From Anoplolepis gracilipes (Eukaryota; Arthropoda; Insecta; Hymenoptera; Formicidae): DNA of 64,000 nt. The notes below the pieces were generated by a model. The model saw only the letters and a list, made by a program, of their open reading frames with translations. It was not told the DNA's origin and made no database searches. Below, one piece after another: positions 25,649 through 38,000 of the stretch. Position 1 is the first letter of the stretch. Each line of letters opens with the position of its first letter. Position numbers and translations under genes: made by a program. The stretch spans positions 6,053,501 to 6,117,500 of the forward strand of contig NC_132983.1 in the NCBI RefSeq assembly GCF_047496725.1, in the 5' to 3' direction.

Positions 25649-25830
25649 CATTCTTCGAACGTGTGTCTTACTTTACAAAGTATTAGTAATATAGACTGTA
25701 TTGACGTCATGACTGATTAGTCATTCTAATTTATAGTTCTTTTGATTAACAACAAGCAAAGGCGGCGTGAATCAATGCAGTCAATTTCAGCTAATGCCTT
25801 ATAAAGTAAAACACATCACGTTCGAAGAAT
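25649..25830. mobile_element. 182-bp inverted-repeat element
   Basis: Left ATTCTTCGAACGTGTGTCTT is mirrored by AAACACATCACGTTCGAAGAAT on the right. The arms continue inward through ACTTTA..AAG..ATTAG and GACTG.ATTGA for about 55 bp. The centre contains TGACGTCA next to TGACTGATTAGTCA. Confidence 0.7.
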
Positions 25831-25872
25831 ACGAAAAATGGTGATTACCATTGAATTCTTTCATAGACATAG

Positions 25873-25875
25873 TGA

Positions 25876-25914
<39 letters not shown>

Positions 25915-25988
25915 TATATTAATAAATAAATATATATATATAAATAAATATATATTAATAAATAAATATATATATATATAAATAAATT
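25873..25988. repeat. AT minisatellite
   Basis: A (TA)n tract followed by repeated units of about 36 bases built from AAATAAATATATATTAATA. It abuts the second GGGTGGGAG element. Confidence 0.8.
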
Positions 25989-26002
25989 GAGTGTCGAGGA
26001 AT

Positions 26003-26146
26003 GGGGGAGCATCCCGTTTGACCACGTCACGATTGACCACAGCCACTTATATCGACCGATGTCTAGGGTCATCAGCAACGATTAACCAATCAGAGAGTCT
26101 CATTTTAAACTGGCCAATTAGCGACGTGGTCAATAGACTCCCACCC
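26003..26146 (-). mobile_element. GGGTGGGAG element, copy 2
   Basis: Reverse orientation copy of 1952-2092: it starts GGGGGAGCATCCCGTTTGAC and ends CAATAGACTCCCACCC. It contains the shared strings CTTATATCGACCGATG, GGGTCATCAGCAACGATT and AACCAATCAGAGAG. Confidence 0.75.
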
Positions 26147-26166
26147 GAAGAATGGAAATACATAAA

Positions 26167-26315
26167 GATGTTTTTTCATGCTGACGCTCGACGCTGATTT
26201 TCAGCGTCAAAAGACATCACGTGACCAAAAATAAAAATACCAATTCGTTAATTTTGATCACGTGATCTGTTTTGACGCCAAAAATGAGCGTTGAGCGTCA
26301 ACATGAAAAGGCACC
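26167..26315. mobile_element. palindromic TTAA MITE (GGTGCC family), copy C
   Basis: A 149-bp near-palindrome. The left terminus is decayed (GATGTT instead of GGTGCC) and preceded by TAAA; the right terminus GGCACC is followed by TTAA. Both arms contain GACGCT...GAGCGTC and TCACGTGA. Close copies lie at 39500-39641 and 39698-39846. Confidence 0.75.
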
Positions 26316-26462
26316 TTAATAGTACAGTCTGTCCTTTTCTCTTCGGCTGATGGACACACCCCCCACTCCTTGCAGGCTTGCTCCAACTCCAGTATGCTTT
26401 GACTATATAAGTAATAGTCAAAGGCTCAGTGGGTCAAACGGGACGCTCCCGCGTATGTCGCG

Positions 26463-26606
26463 TGGGGAGTGTCCCGTTTAACTACGTCATGATTGACCAC
26501 AGCCACTTATATCGACCGATGCCTAGGGTCATCAGCAACGATTAACCAATCAGAGAGCCTCATTTTAAACTGGCCAATTGGCGACGTGGTCAATAGATTC
26601 CCATCC
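26463..26606 (-). mobile_element. GGGTGGGAG element, copy 3
   Basis: Starts TGGGGAGTGTCCCGTTTAAC and ends CAATAGATTCCCATCC; the interior is almost identical to copy 2. Just before it, 26432-26452 holds a solo end fragment in the opposite orientation (TCAAACGGGACGCTCCC). Confidence 0.75.
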
Positions 26607-26860
26607 GTCGAGTGAATGATAAATGCACATGCGCAAGAAAGGAAAATGTGTTCATGTTGGCACTACGAAAATAATGTAAAGGCGACACAAGGCTTTATCT
26701 ATATTTAATATATCTATGGTCGTGACATACTTTGATTTCAAATATGACATATGATTATCAGCGACTTATACTTGCATAGTCAAAAATAATACAAGGTTGT
26801 GGATACTGTGACTTATTTATTGAAAGAAATTTGTACAAAAAGAAAAGAGTTTAAAACAAA

Positions 26861-27490
26861 ATGAACGCACCTCCGACCTTTGAATCGTTCTTGCTATACG
26901 AAGGAGAAAAAAAGTATATTCTAATATCCGGTTATTATTTGACCCTAACCTTATTTCAATGAGATATATAAATAATTATATTTATTTCTGCATGCTTGTT
27001 ACAGGATAATAAAGGAACAGGACACTAAAGTGCCAAATGCTGCTATTTTTACAATCAACAAAGAAGATCACACTTTAGGAAACATGATTCGCAAGTAAGT
27101 ATATATAAGTGTTACTTTATTTCTTTTTCACATAACATAAACTGTTAATAATTATTTTTGGGTCTACAGTCAATTATTAAAGGATCCTCAAGTATTATTT
27201 GCTGGTTACAAAGTCCCTCATCCATTGGAACATAAGTTTGTTATTAGAATACAAACAACGTCAGATTATACTCCACATGAAGCCTTTATGCATGCCATTA
27301 CTGACTTGATTGCAGAACTTTCGTTGTTTGAGGAACGTTTTAAGGTATTTAGTTTTATATTATAACTAATTATAACTATTATAAATTAATTTTGTGAATA
27401 ACAAAATATAAAAGTATTATTGTACATATTAATGAATATAGTTTGTTTTTTTAGGAAGCAATCAAAGAGAAAAAGGAAGGTTTGGATTAA
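26861..27490 (+). CDS. Polr2J: RNA polymerase II subunit RPB11
   Basis: The exons are 26861-26913, 27005-27094, 27170-27344 and 27455-27490, giving 117 residues, exactly the usual length of metazoan RPB11. The start MNAPPTFESFLLYEGEKK is the family N-terminus. The archaeal-alpha/RPB11 dimerisation core follows: IFTINKEDHTLGNMIR, then LLKDPQVLFAGYKVPHPLEH, then RIQTTSDYTPHEAF. RPB11 pairs with RPB3 to nucleate assembly of Pol II in the nucleus. A probable ATTAAA signal lies near 27577. It is divergent from ERK, and DDX47 follows on the same strand 1.2 kb downstream. Confidence 0.97.
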
Positions 27491-28078
27491 ATAGATGAGC
27501 TAAAAATATATCTATGCATAGATTAAACTTTCTTTTACTTAATACTTAGTTCTTTAACTTTAAAATATATAATAGACACATTAAATATGATAAATTTATC
27601 TTGTAAATAATTTAACATGTTTAATTGTACTAATTATAAATCTTGAACTTTATACATATGTACATAACTCCATTTTAGTAAGTATTTTATAAAAACTAAT
27701 ATAAGTTGAAAAATTTATTTTCTATGTGCATTCTATATTATTTATTAATGAAATATTTTCGTAAAATTATACAGACAAATTAATTTAAACTATCTGCTTA
27801 AAAAATTATTTTTTTCTTGAGCAATAGCTCAAGCGATGAAATGTCCGGTATTCGGATTGTATTGGTGTACTAAACAACAGTTAATATTTTCTTAAGAAAG
27901 GTAAAAAAAGAATTTGAAATTTATAGGATAATTTAATTCTTCAAATAATAATAAATTATAAAATATTTTAATATTAAATTAATGTACTAATTTATTAATA
28001 TTATTAATTTAATGAAAATAAATACATCACAGTTGTCCTTAGAGAAGAATATCGAATATCATTGGTTAATTTTTTATA

Positions 28079-28235
28079 GTGAAATCACATGGTACGGGAA
28101 TCATGTGCGGGACAGAGGATGCGTGATTCAAACAGCCAATCAGCGCGGATAAAAAAATGTGGAAGAGCGCTGATTGGCTGTTGGAATCACGCCTTCTCTG
28201 TCCCGCACGCTGATTCCCGTACCGTGTGATTTCAC
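28079..28235. mobile_element. 157-bp palindromic MITE (GTGAAATCACA family)
   Basis: Arms of about 65 bp: GTGAAATCACATGGTACGGG..GTGCGGGACAGAG..GTGATTC..AACAGCCAATCAGCGC on the left, mirrored to TGTGATTTCAC on the right. The loop is short and AT-rich. No clear target duplication. Confidence 0.8.
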
Positions 28236-28356
28236 CATTACGGTTTAAGCCTGGAGCATATAAAAAAACTTAGACAGTAAACTTAAGACTTAAACGAATC
28301 GACCAATCACAGTGCGTAATAGCACGAGAAGGCCTAATTCAAAACGCGTCACATCT

Positions 28357-28504
28357 TTAGCTTAGTTTACACCGAGCACTTGATACACGTACTAAGTACT
28401 ATACTAGCCAATCATGGCCAGTCTTCCAAAGAATGGAATGGCTATGATTGGCCAGTAGTATTTAGTACGCGTATCAAAGTATGTCGGTGTAAACAGGGCT
28501 TTTA
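28357..28504. mobile_element. palindromic MITE (GTTTACACCGA family), copy 1
   Basis: Left GTTTACACCGAGCACTTGAT is mirrored by ATCAAAGTATGTCGGTGTAAAC on the right. Each arm contains TAGTAC and CCAATCA/ATTGGCC, and the centre is CTTCCAAAGAATGGAATGG. A second copy, in the other orientation, is at 40204-40353. Confidence 0.8.
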
Positions 28505-28706
28505 TAAGCGCATTCTGAATACGGACCATGGGATAGAAGCCACATGCCACATGTATCATTAGATCGAACCGAGATTTGGGTTTATAATCAAAACCGAAGT
28601 TCGTCCTCCTGGGTTCTATTCTCCGCACTATTCAGAATTCAGATTACTCTGGCAGGGTAAACCAAGTCGTTCTGTGTCAAAAAAACAAGAAGATCAGTGA
28701 TTCTCC

Positions 28707-30946
28707 ATGACTGCCATGGATGATTGGAAAGCACTAGTAAATATTGAACCACATTTATATAACCACTAATACAATTTTATACATTGTTATCAAGCATGTA
28801 TCTTCATATATTAAAATATATTATTAATTAACTTAATAATATATAATATGATTTGCCGTTTAATATTGTATTTGTATACAACAGCCTATTATAATTTTGT
28901 AGTTTTTAATGTAATAAACATAATTTTTCTGAGTTTTATAAGAGAAAAAAATATATATATATATATGTAGAGAGAGAGAGAGAGAGAAGATATATGGCTA
29001 AAAACAAAAAAGATCTAAAATTTCTTTGTGATTGTTAAATTTCAATCTTTAATTTTTCTCAATGCAGAGTCTGATATGGATTTAATTCCTTACAATTTCT
29101 TATGCATGTTTAATTTTGTATTTTTTATTGTTCATTGCAAATGAATACTATTCATCATTGATTGATATTTGATACATTCAATTTATGAAAAAGTTAAATT
29201 GTTATTAAATAATTAGAGCAATAATTTTTAATTGTAATGGATTTAAATCCGAGAGTGATTAATAACATTGCAAATTTTATCTTGTGTGTTACTCGGAGAA
29301 TAATGAAAACTCAACTTATATATTTGATCTATTTTTATTTAAAAGAGAGACATTTGTGAAAAATATTGCAAAACAATTGTATGCAAAACTTGTTTAATGA
29401 TAATATTTTAATAATTTAATATTTTAATGTATAATTATAATAAAAACATTTTCGTACGGTCCATGATAAATTGAATTTAATTGCTCTCTGATTTATTACT
29501 AACATATTATATAATAAAATATTAATAATAATAAATAAATTATAAGTTACAAAAATTTTTGTAATTTATAATTTATTTATAAATTTGATAGCATCTTGTA
29601 TAAGAATTTCTGGTAACATACTTTATTAATAAAAAAATAAATGATTGTTATTAAAAATAGGGGCTTGTGGACACGCTATGTAATACATGTGTTCAATTAA
29701 AATGGCAAGAACCTACAAAAATTCAACGAGAAGCTATTCCTTTGGTACTTCAAGGTAATTTTAACAATGATACAATTAAATTCTGGAAAGCAATGTATTA
29801 ACATTGATGTAATGATATTTATTTTAATTTATAGGCAAGGATGTAATAGGATTAGCGGAGACTGGATCAGGAAAGACTGCTGCTTTTGCATTGCCTATAC
29901 TACAAGCATTATTGGAGAATCCTCAAAGGTATTTTGCACTTGTATTGACGCCTACGAGAGAATTGGCTTTCCAGATTTCAGAACAATTTGAAGCGCTAGG
30001 TAAGAATAAACTTATTTTGCCTGTTGTTCTGATTTATATCATATACTGATATAATTATCATATAGTTATTTTAATAATTATCATATAATTATTTTAGGTT
30101 CTAACATAGGTGTAAAATGTGTAGTGGTGGTAGGTGGGATGGACATGCATGCGCAGGGATTACTATTGGAGAAAAAACCTCATATCATCATTGCTACACC
30201 TGGTAGATTAGTTGATCACTTGGAGAATACAAAGGGCTTTAATTTACGGCAATTAAAATTTCTGGTAATTATATACATGCTCATAATTTATCTTGAGAAA
30301 ATTATTGAATTAATTCTAATCTGTCTTCTGTTTTATTTACAAGGTCATGGATGAGGCAGATCGCATTTTGAATATGGATTTCGAGGTAGAGGTTGATAAG
30401 ATTCTCAGAGTAATACCACGAGAAAGGAGGACATTATTATTCTCCGCAACTATGACGAAGAAGGTACAAAAGCTACAACGCGCGTCCTTACGAAATCCCG
30501 TTAAAGTTGAAGTATCCACCAAGTATCAAACTGTGGAAAAACTGCAACAATATTACATATTTATTCCAGTGAAATTCAAGGTAATTGTCGACAATAAATA
30601 TAACGGCATGACTATAGTACAATCTAAAAAAATTTATATATATATATATATATATATGTGTGTATGTATATGTATAATCTTATATATATTAAACGATTTT
30701 GTGTGGCAGGATGTGTACCTGGTACATATATTGAATGAACTAGCAGGCAACAGTTTCATGATATTTTGCGGAACTTGCAATAATACCGTAAGAACGGCTT
30801 TATTATTGCGAAATTTAGGATTTACGGCAGTTCCCCTGCACGGCCAAATGTCGCAAAACAAGAGAATCGCCGCGCTGACGAAATTTAAAGCAAAAAATAG
30901 ATCTATACTAATTTCAACAGATGTTGCCAGCAGGTCAGGCTCAATA

Positions 30947-30977
<31 letters not shown>

Positions 30978-31499
30978 CTATTAAATGTTAAGTATTAAAA
31001 GCAAATTTTAAATTATATTTTTCTTCTACAGAGGGCTTGATATTCCGCACGTAGATATCGTTATCAATTTCGATATACCTACACATAGTAAGGATTATAT
31101 ACATAGAGTAGGTCGAACTGCACGTGCAGGTCGTTCTGGCCGTTCGATCACGTTTGTCACGCAATACGATGTCGAATTGTATCAACGAATAGAACAGTTG
31201 ATATCAAAACAATTACCATTATATCCAACGGAAGAAGAAGAAGTAATGTTACTGCAAGAAAGAGTAAGCGAAGCACAACGAATAGTGAAAATGGTAAGAG
31301 CTAATTTAAAACACATAATTTACAATAAACAAGTGCAAACAATATATAAATATTATCTATAATTCTCTAGGATATGAAGAATATCGAAGAAAATAAAAAA
31401 TCAGGTAAACGAAAGCGAGGCGACAACAATGAAGACGATGACACAGAACAGTCTATGGGGGTGAGAAAACGGATGAAAGTAAAAAGTAAAAGAAAGTAA
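28707..31499 (+). CDS. DDX47: DEAD-box RNA helicase DDX47 (Rrp3)
   Basis: The exons are 28707-28736, 29661-29754, 29835-29999, 30098-30264, 30344-30580, 30710-30933, 31032-31293 and 31371-31499, giving 435 residues (human about 455). The helicase motifs are in order: Q motif ending PTKIQ (~33), AETGSGKT (49-56), PTRELA (81-86), TPGR (130-133), DEAD (155-158), SAT (186-188), RGLDIP (306-311) and HRVGRTAR (330-337). A lysine-rich tail follows. The family acts in the nucleolus on pre-18S rRNA processing. The first exon (MTAMDDWKAL) is only ten codons and was chosen because its phase-0 GTAAAT donor joins directly to GLVDTLCNTC; this is the least certain part. An AATAAA signal lies at 31558-31563, 59 bases after the stop. 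Confidence 0.95.
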
Positions 31500-31557
31500 G
31501 AATGCTAGATATTGTGTATAAGGTATGTCATTAATATTATATAATTAATTTTATTAC

Positions 31558-31563
31558 AATAAA
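31558..31563 (+). other. DDX47 polyadenylation signal
   Basis: AATAAA 59 bases after the DDX47 stop codon, followed by a T-rich stretch. Confidence 0.6.
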
Positions 31564-32190
31564 GGTCTTTCTTTTCTATGATTTTTGTAGTTTAAATAAA
31601 AAAATATAATGATCCTTTCTACTTTATATTAACTCTATATCTCTTTTGATAATCAATAAAAATTTTCTCATATTTAAAAGGCAGTTCGTCTTATATTTGT
31701 ATATTGTATATTATTTTATATATTTTTTCATATTTACTGAATATTTTATATCTTTTTGTTAGATTATTATTCTTCACATTCGATTTTAATTCATTATAAA
31801 ATATATTGTTTATTCTGAATGGATTAAGGCTCCTGTAAGGCTTGAAATGCAATAATTAATAAGGCTCAGCAATAAAGCAAACGTTATACTGAAGAAATTA
31901 GTACTGTATTTTAACGACTTGTAGTCTTTGCACAGAGCAATATGGTATTTAAATATCACTCAAAGAATCACAATAAAATATATTAAGTAAAATCACAATT
32001 TTTTTATCATTTGCGGCGAACGCGTTAGGGGAAATTAACGAAGCATCGAAGACAAAATTCATTATTATACAACAAAGAGAGGTCTCTTCTTTCACGCTTC
32101 TTACTTGCATGCTTCTATTTGAGTGTTATCACAAAGCAGAATATTATCCCATTTATGAGAAGAAATGCAAACAAAGAAAAACACGTTCGT

Positions 32191-32241
<51 letters not shown>

Positions 32242-32911
32242 CTACAGAAAAATGTTATAACGATCGTTATGTACAGCTTTTAGACTACTATTGTAAAATC
32301 GATAGTTGATTGTTTTTGTCAAACCTCTCTATAGAAAGTCAGTAAAATCCATTGTACAAGGTTTTTGTAGTACAAAATACGGTACAAGAAACACAATAAG
32401 TATTTCTTCTTTACAACTACGATGCATTTTCATTAGGGGATTATTAATCGCGTGTATAAAGTGGCAACAGATTCTTATTACTTTTTATGATTTTTTTTTT
32501 GAAAATGCATAATATTATGTAATCGCGTATATTGCAAAAATTAAAATATATATATATAAATGTGCATTTCTCTCTTGAGAATATTTCGGTGTTCTGCCAT
32601 TGTTATCTTGTCATTGCAAGAAACACAATTAAAATGCTGCAGTTTATCGAAGAATTGTGTACCCATCACGCATTTAACTCGATTATCAACGTGATACAAG
32701 CTGTTAAGAATTTCAGATTTTCATTTCTAACGTACAGTCAAGTTTTCGATAAAATCATTCTTATGTATCACCTTTTTTTTTGTATGATTTGAATGTACAT
32801 AATTATATATACTCTCGATATCAAGAAATTGCTACATACATAATCATATGTATATAAATTTCGTAAACATTCGCCATAATATATTATTTACTGTGTTGTT
32901 TTGCAGATGTG

Positions 32912-33311
32912 TATTACAGAGTAAGGAAAAAAAAAAATGGAAACCCTGAAAAATCTCAAAAAATATAAATTTTACAGAAAAATATTTCAAAAGTTATATG
33001 GTTTCGAGAGGGATACAAGATAGTGTCATTGATTTGACCTTGAATAGTCGCGTGAAAGTCACCCACCTTCAATTTTTTCAATAAAATACCCTATTTTTAA
33101 TTGTATAGTTTTGCAATTTACTTTTTAAAACATTATAATAAAACTTCTTTCGAGTAAGAATTTCCTGAGATATTTTACAATTTGTCATATTTTTTAATAT
33201 AAAATATGAAGAAAAAAAAATGAATAGATCTTGCCTTAGATTGTTTTTCTGTAAAACTTATATTTTTCAAGATTTTTCAGGGTTTCCATACTTTTTCCTC
33301 ATCCTGTATAA
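32912..33311 (-). mobile_element. ACAGGGTG element, about 400 bp, long TIRs
   Basis: The right end read inward, TATACAGGATGAGGAAAAAG then TATGGAAACCCTGAAAAATC, matches the left end TTACAGAGTAAGGAAAAA then ATGGAAACCCTGAAAAATC. The TIRs extend about 75 bp to TTTTACAGAAAAA. The core contains TTGACCTTGAA and the other strings shared with the copy at 16991-17410, in reverse orientation. Confidence 0.7.
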
Positions 33312-35061
33312 TAATGTCTCTTGGATCACTTAGTAAACTTGAAAAATGCGTGATTGTGCAGTTCCATCATGCAAATAATATTACTCATCGCAATATCTCT
33401 GCAACAGGAATACATCAGCTTAGAGTACATGTATACGCTACGCTTTACACGATATATATAATTAAATCATACCTCTATCCCGCTAAATAATCGTATAAGA
33501 ATTTCAACTCAGTTTTTATTACTATGGGGAAGGAGGGAGATGTACATTTAATCTCTCGTTATCGAAGGTTCTTGCGAATGACGCACCCACGTGAAGGTGT
33601 CACTTCGATTTGCAATGTGACGATCTTACGTATGAAATTATTTATCTCAAATGATTAATTTTGTAGTGTTTATGTATGTACATACTTAACATACATAGTG
33701 CGAATATTTACTTAAAAATCTGACAGAAATCATATAGTGTATAAAAAGATACATCTCAATATCTTTTTATTTTTAATTTGAACAATGTGTTATTTATTTT
33801 GTAACTTAAGAATATAAATATTAGTATATCGGATACCCTGATAAATGTAATGTTTTTCTTTTCTAACTTTCTGGAACAATATTGATCGATTTATTTGGAA
33901 ATAATGCTTTGAAACATTAGCAAATTATGCACTCATATCATTATTATTGCGCTGTGGTGTGTCGATCAACGAGATTTATAATAAATAATTTATAATTAAT
34001 AAATAAATTCGCGCGCGCGCGCACGATTTTCGATAAAAGAGATACGCACATGCATATCGATAGTGATAAACGTCATTCGACGATTATAGTAAACTTGTAT
34101 TTGTAAAGTATAATATTGCAAATCTAAGGACTGCAAAGAGTGTAGCATGAAAAGTAGCTTAGCCTACCGCGCTACTGTTATTAATAATATCCGGTACACA
34201 ATCTTAAAACCTTGACGAGCCTCCCTCGTCCTCGGATCAATCGCATATAAGTAACCTATTTCGAGACAGCAGAGGAATCACGATCGATCTAATCACGATG
34301 GATGGAATGTTTTTTCCAAATATAGATTGTGAAATGACATATGCTATAGTGTGTGTGATAAAATCGAAACACAACTTAGGTTTCATTTAAATGAGAAATA
34401 AAATATATTCCATAATATTATTATTCACTATTTCTACACATTCTGTACATTAATTCAATTTAAGGGTTTTATACCTCGATACACTTTATACAAAAAGGCT
34501 ACTTATAATCTAACATTAAGACATACCATAGCATGAGCGCCCCCCACTTAACCGCCAGACGACGGAGGGCCGCACGCATGTTTGTACTGGTATTATAGAA
34601 TCAGTCGCCAGCAAGTATACCATCCTTTCCCTCTTGTTTCATTTTCATTCTCTCCTATTATCACACAGCACAGTGAATTATCTCATATGGTTTGTGTAGT
34701 TGTTTCTTTTTTGCTATCTTTCTTTCTTCTTTTTGCTCTTTCACATCGTTATCATTTACAAATAGTTATGCTTTCTTTCCCAAACAATCTCTTTATTTTT
34801 TCATTCTTTTTCTTATGTCATCTATTTTATAATTAATGGTTTTTCTCTTCGAAAGAACGATTAAAAGAGATTTTATCGTCGCAGCATCAAAATGTAATGA
34901 AATGCTTTCATTGGTTTTTATGCATGAATTTGTTCTACTTTTTTTCCGTCATATTCTTTACCGAATTTTTTCATTTTATCTGAATCATTTGCAAAAATTT
35001 CAGAAACACAATACCGGTACGGAAATGGCGTATCTCGAAGACTTGACGAGTGACAGAATTA

Positions 35062-38000
35062 TTAATTCAAGTCTCTGTCCTCTAAGTACTTATACTCGAA
35101 AGTAAATCCTTCTTTTTTCCTTTGTCCCCATTTTTCATAGTCAAAATAAATGTACGTTCCCTAAAACGCAAAAGATTCGTATAGAATGTCGCAAAATATT
35201 AGTGATTAATGTACAAATTAAATAATTTCTCCGTAAAGAATTTTTTCTAAAAAAAAAAAAATAAATAAATAAAAGAAAAAAAAGAAAAAATAAAAAATAT
35301 TAACCTGTTCATATTCTTCGTTAATAACTTTTGGTTCCTCGTGCCTTTGAAACCACATCATATACTTGGTGTGAAACCTCCAGCTTTGCTTCTTTAAAGC
35401 TTTTGCTGCCAAGTACTGTCCTTTAGACCCCTCCATATAATAAAATATGAAGAATAATGTTTCTGTAGAAAGACGTTGGAAGAACTCCACGGTATCCGAA
35501 TGGGGAAGCTGAACCTAATCGAAGCACGTGCGTGTCAGCTCACACTTGTGAGTTGTAGCGAATGCTACGCATCAGACAAAATATAAAACCTATAAAAGAG
35601 ATATACCTGCTGATAATAAGGTGGCGTGGTGCACGTGTTTCTGGGCAAATACGAACGTAGTCTTTCCGAGTCAGACGGATGTGGCATATGACAGTACGCG
35701 GCCTCCATCATTTGGAATTGCAACTGATGTTCCCTCTGTAATGGTACAGGCCCCAGAGGCGCGACTCCAAGCAGCGGAGGAATGTGTGCTTCCGACGTGG
35801 CACTGTTGCCGCTGTTGTTGTTCGTCTTGGTACTGTCAAAGATGTTTCTATTCGGCTCGGAAGGCGGTATCTCGAGACCTGCTCGGACAATTACTTGTTG
35901 GGCAATGGATTTTAGAGAGGACATGTTCCCATCAGGAAGCTTAGGGATGAGACCATTGGCAGTGGACGGTGCTGGCGAGCAAGAGTTTGCAGGCATCGGG
36001 GAGGATCTACTGCTGACCGATGATTGTGGCGATGACGACGGCGGTATCGGCGTGGTCATTTCCGTCTCGCTATTGTGATTCTGACTCTGCTGACTGTGTA
36101 GCACATGCGTCGTTTGTATCGGCGCCGAATTACTATTATGCTGCTGCGTAACCGTTTGCGGTACATTTGACGTAACGCTGGACGTAGACAACGACAAGAG
36201 ACTATTCTCGTTGTTGTGGGCTATAAAAAAAATTGAAGAGATTTATAATTATTTAATTTAATATAAAAATCTAGTGTAAAATAAATATTATAAAAAGCGC
36301 GAATTGATTTTCCGTGACGAAAAAAAATATCTTACTGGATGTTTTATTGGAGGTAGAATGGATGGTTTGTGAACTGCTGTGCGAAGCAGCTACGGTGGCG
36401 AAATTGCCGGCATTAGTGGTGGCAATGTGATTACTCGTAGAGCTAGGCGAGCTGTGGCTAGGCGTCATGGGAATGGTTTTGCTCGGAGTGCTGCTTGATA
36501 ATATGTTCGATTTTATGGTGGCAGTGCTTCCCGTAGTTGGAATGCTCGCTTGTGTATTCAATAGCGGCCTGACTGCTGTCGGTTTCACAGGCTGAAATCA
36601 AAACGCGACATCGGAATTGATGTGTCCTTTGTGTCCTGATGCCGATTTTATCGAGCTTTATTTTTAACTCGATTCTTATGGTATATTTCGATTTCTTTTT
36701 TCGAAATGAAAAATGAAAAGTGTGTACCTTTGTTTTTTTATCGTTATCTGTAGAGCTATCGCTCGAATGATTATGCATAGTTGAACTCAATGATGGTGAC
36801 GGTATAGGCGAAGTACAGGAATTAGTTGAAGTCGGCGTTCCTCCAGTTTCGTTGCTGTTGTTACTATCCGTCGTTGCTGACGAGGGTATACCAACCCCGG
36901 ACAACTCGACTTCATCGAGGCCGATAATATCATCATAAATATACTCGTTTTCTTCAAAATCAGGATCTTGCGAAGATTCGATATAATACTCAACATCGTC
37001 CTTTATCCTCTTAATCTGTTGGCGATTTCACGGAGAAATAAATAAGAAAAATTGTTCTATGTGACAGGATACGTTATACCGTATATGTATATACGTTATG
37101 ACGTTGTTTTTACGTATCGAACTAAAAAGACTTACTGTATTGACTTCGACAGACATATTGTCAAGCATACGTAATAACGTTTCCAATTTACGAATATGAT
37201 AGCGATGCTTGTCGAGCTTCGTCTTCAATTCGTCTACCCTATCTTGCTTATCTTTGTCTATTCTTTTTTTCTTTCCCGCCTGTAATGATTCTATTTCCGA
37301 TTCAAATGTATCCATCTACATCAAAAATAATGACAGATGTGTTATAGTAACTCGTACTTGAGTAGTATTTATCGAAGACCATCCAAGTAATGCTCTCAAT
37401 GTAATAATAACTGGTACCTGTAGGTTGAGAGCGTCTATAGAATTGGCGAGCCAACTAGTAACCTCGTCTTTCTCTTTCTGAGCTGGGTCTAATTTCTGAG
37501 CTGCACCCAAACCTTCTTTAGAGTAAGCCTTTGTTTTTGTCTCTCTCTCTACTACTTTAAATCTTTCCATTTGCTGCAATGCATATAAAACATTCGTTAG
37601 TATTTTTGATAATGCATAATATGTAGATACGCATACATGGTAAGCATACTAACAGTTTCAATCAATTTTCGGTAGTCGAGCAATGTGCTCTTATCTTTTA
37701 TTTCACCTGACGCGATCCAGCTCTTAATTTGATCACGTAACCTTTGAAGTTTCTTAATTTCCTTTTTGAGATCAGCCTCGTACTTCTCCTTCTGATTGCT
37801 GTTGGTGGCATTATGAACTTTTTGCCAAATATCTTCAAAGGTTTCTACACCTTCCGTTACTTTTTTAAGGCACCGATCTATTTCACCTGAAACGATACAG
37901 ATGTTTATTATAGATTTTGTTTGCTTTTTTAATATACTTAAAATGATTGAATTATTGCCAATTAAGAAGAAATTTATACAATGCTTTTCTTTAGTTTCCA

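Larger units (their letters stand above)
24845..26860. promoter_or_regulatory. divergent spacer between ERK and RPB11, filled with MITEs
   Basis: The 250 bases next to the ERK start are GC-richer and hold CCAATGG (25023) and CTGATTGG (25072), possible CCAAT boxes. From 25145 onward the spacer is largely five separate inverted-repeat elements or fragments plus an AT minisatellite, listed individually. The stretch 26610-26860 before the RPB11 start is plain AT-rich sequence. Confidence 0.6.
27491..28706. other. RPB11-DDX47 spacer with two palindromic elements
   Basis: The first part is RPB11 3' UTR and AT-rich DNA. Two palindromic MITEs follow at 28079-28235 and 28357-28504. The DDX47 promoter and 5' UTR should occupy 28505-28706, which is less AT-rich. 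Confidence 0.55.
31500..35061. other. convergent spacer between DDX47 and CNOT3
   Basis: The DDX47 3' UTR ends soon after 31563. The CNOT3 3' UTR should extend leftward from 35061, perhaps far; the less AT-rich patches at 33490-33620 and 34140-34590 may belong to it. The spacer contains a (TA)n tract (32197-32232) and an ACAGGGTG-family element (32912-33311). No gene was recognised. Confidence 0.5.

Noticed and set aside
35621..36078. Plus-strand ORFs over CNOT3 exon 7
   Set aside because: Antisense shadows of the CNOT3 linker exon, whose frame and splice junctions are consistent.
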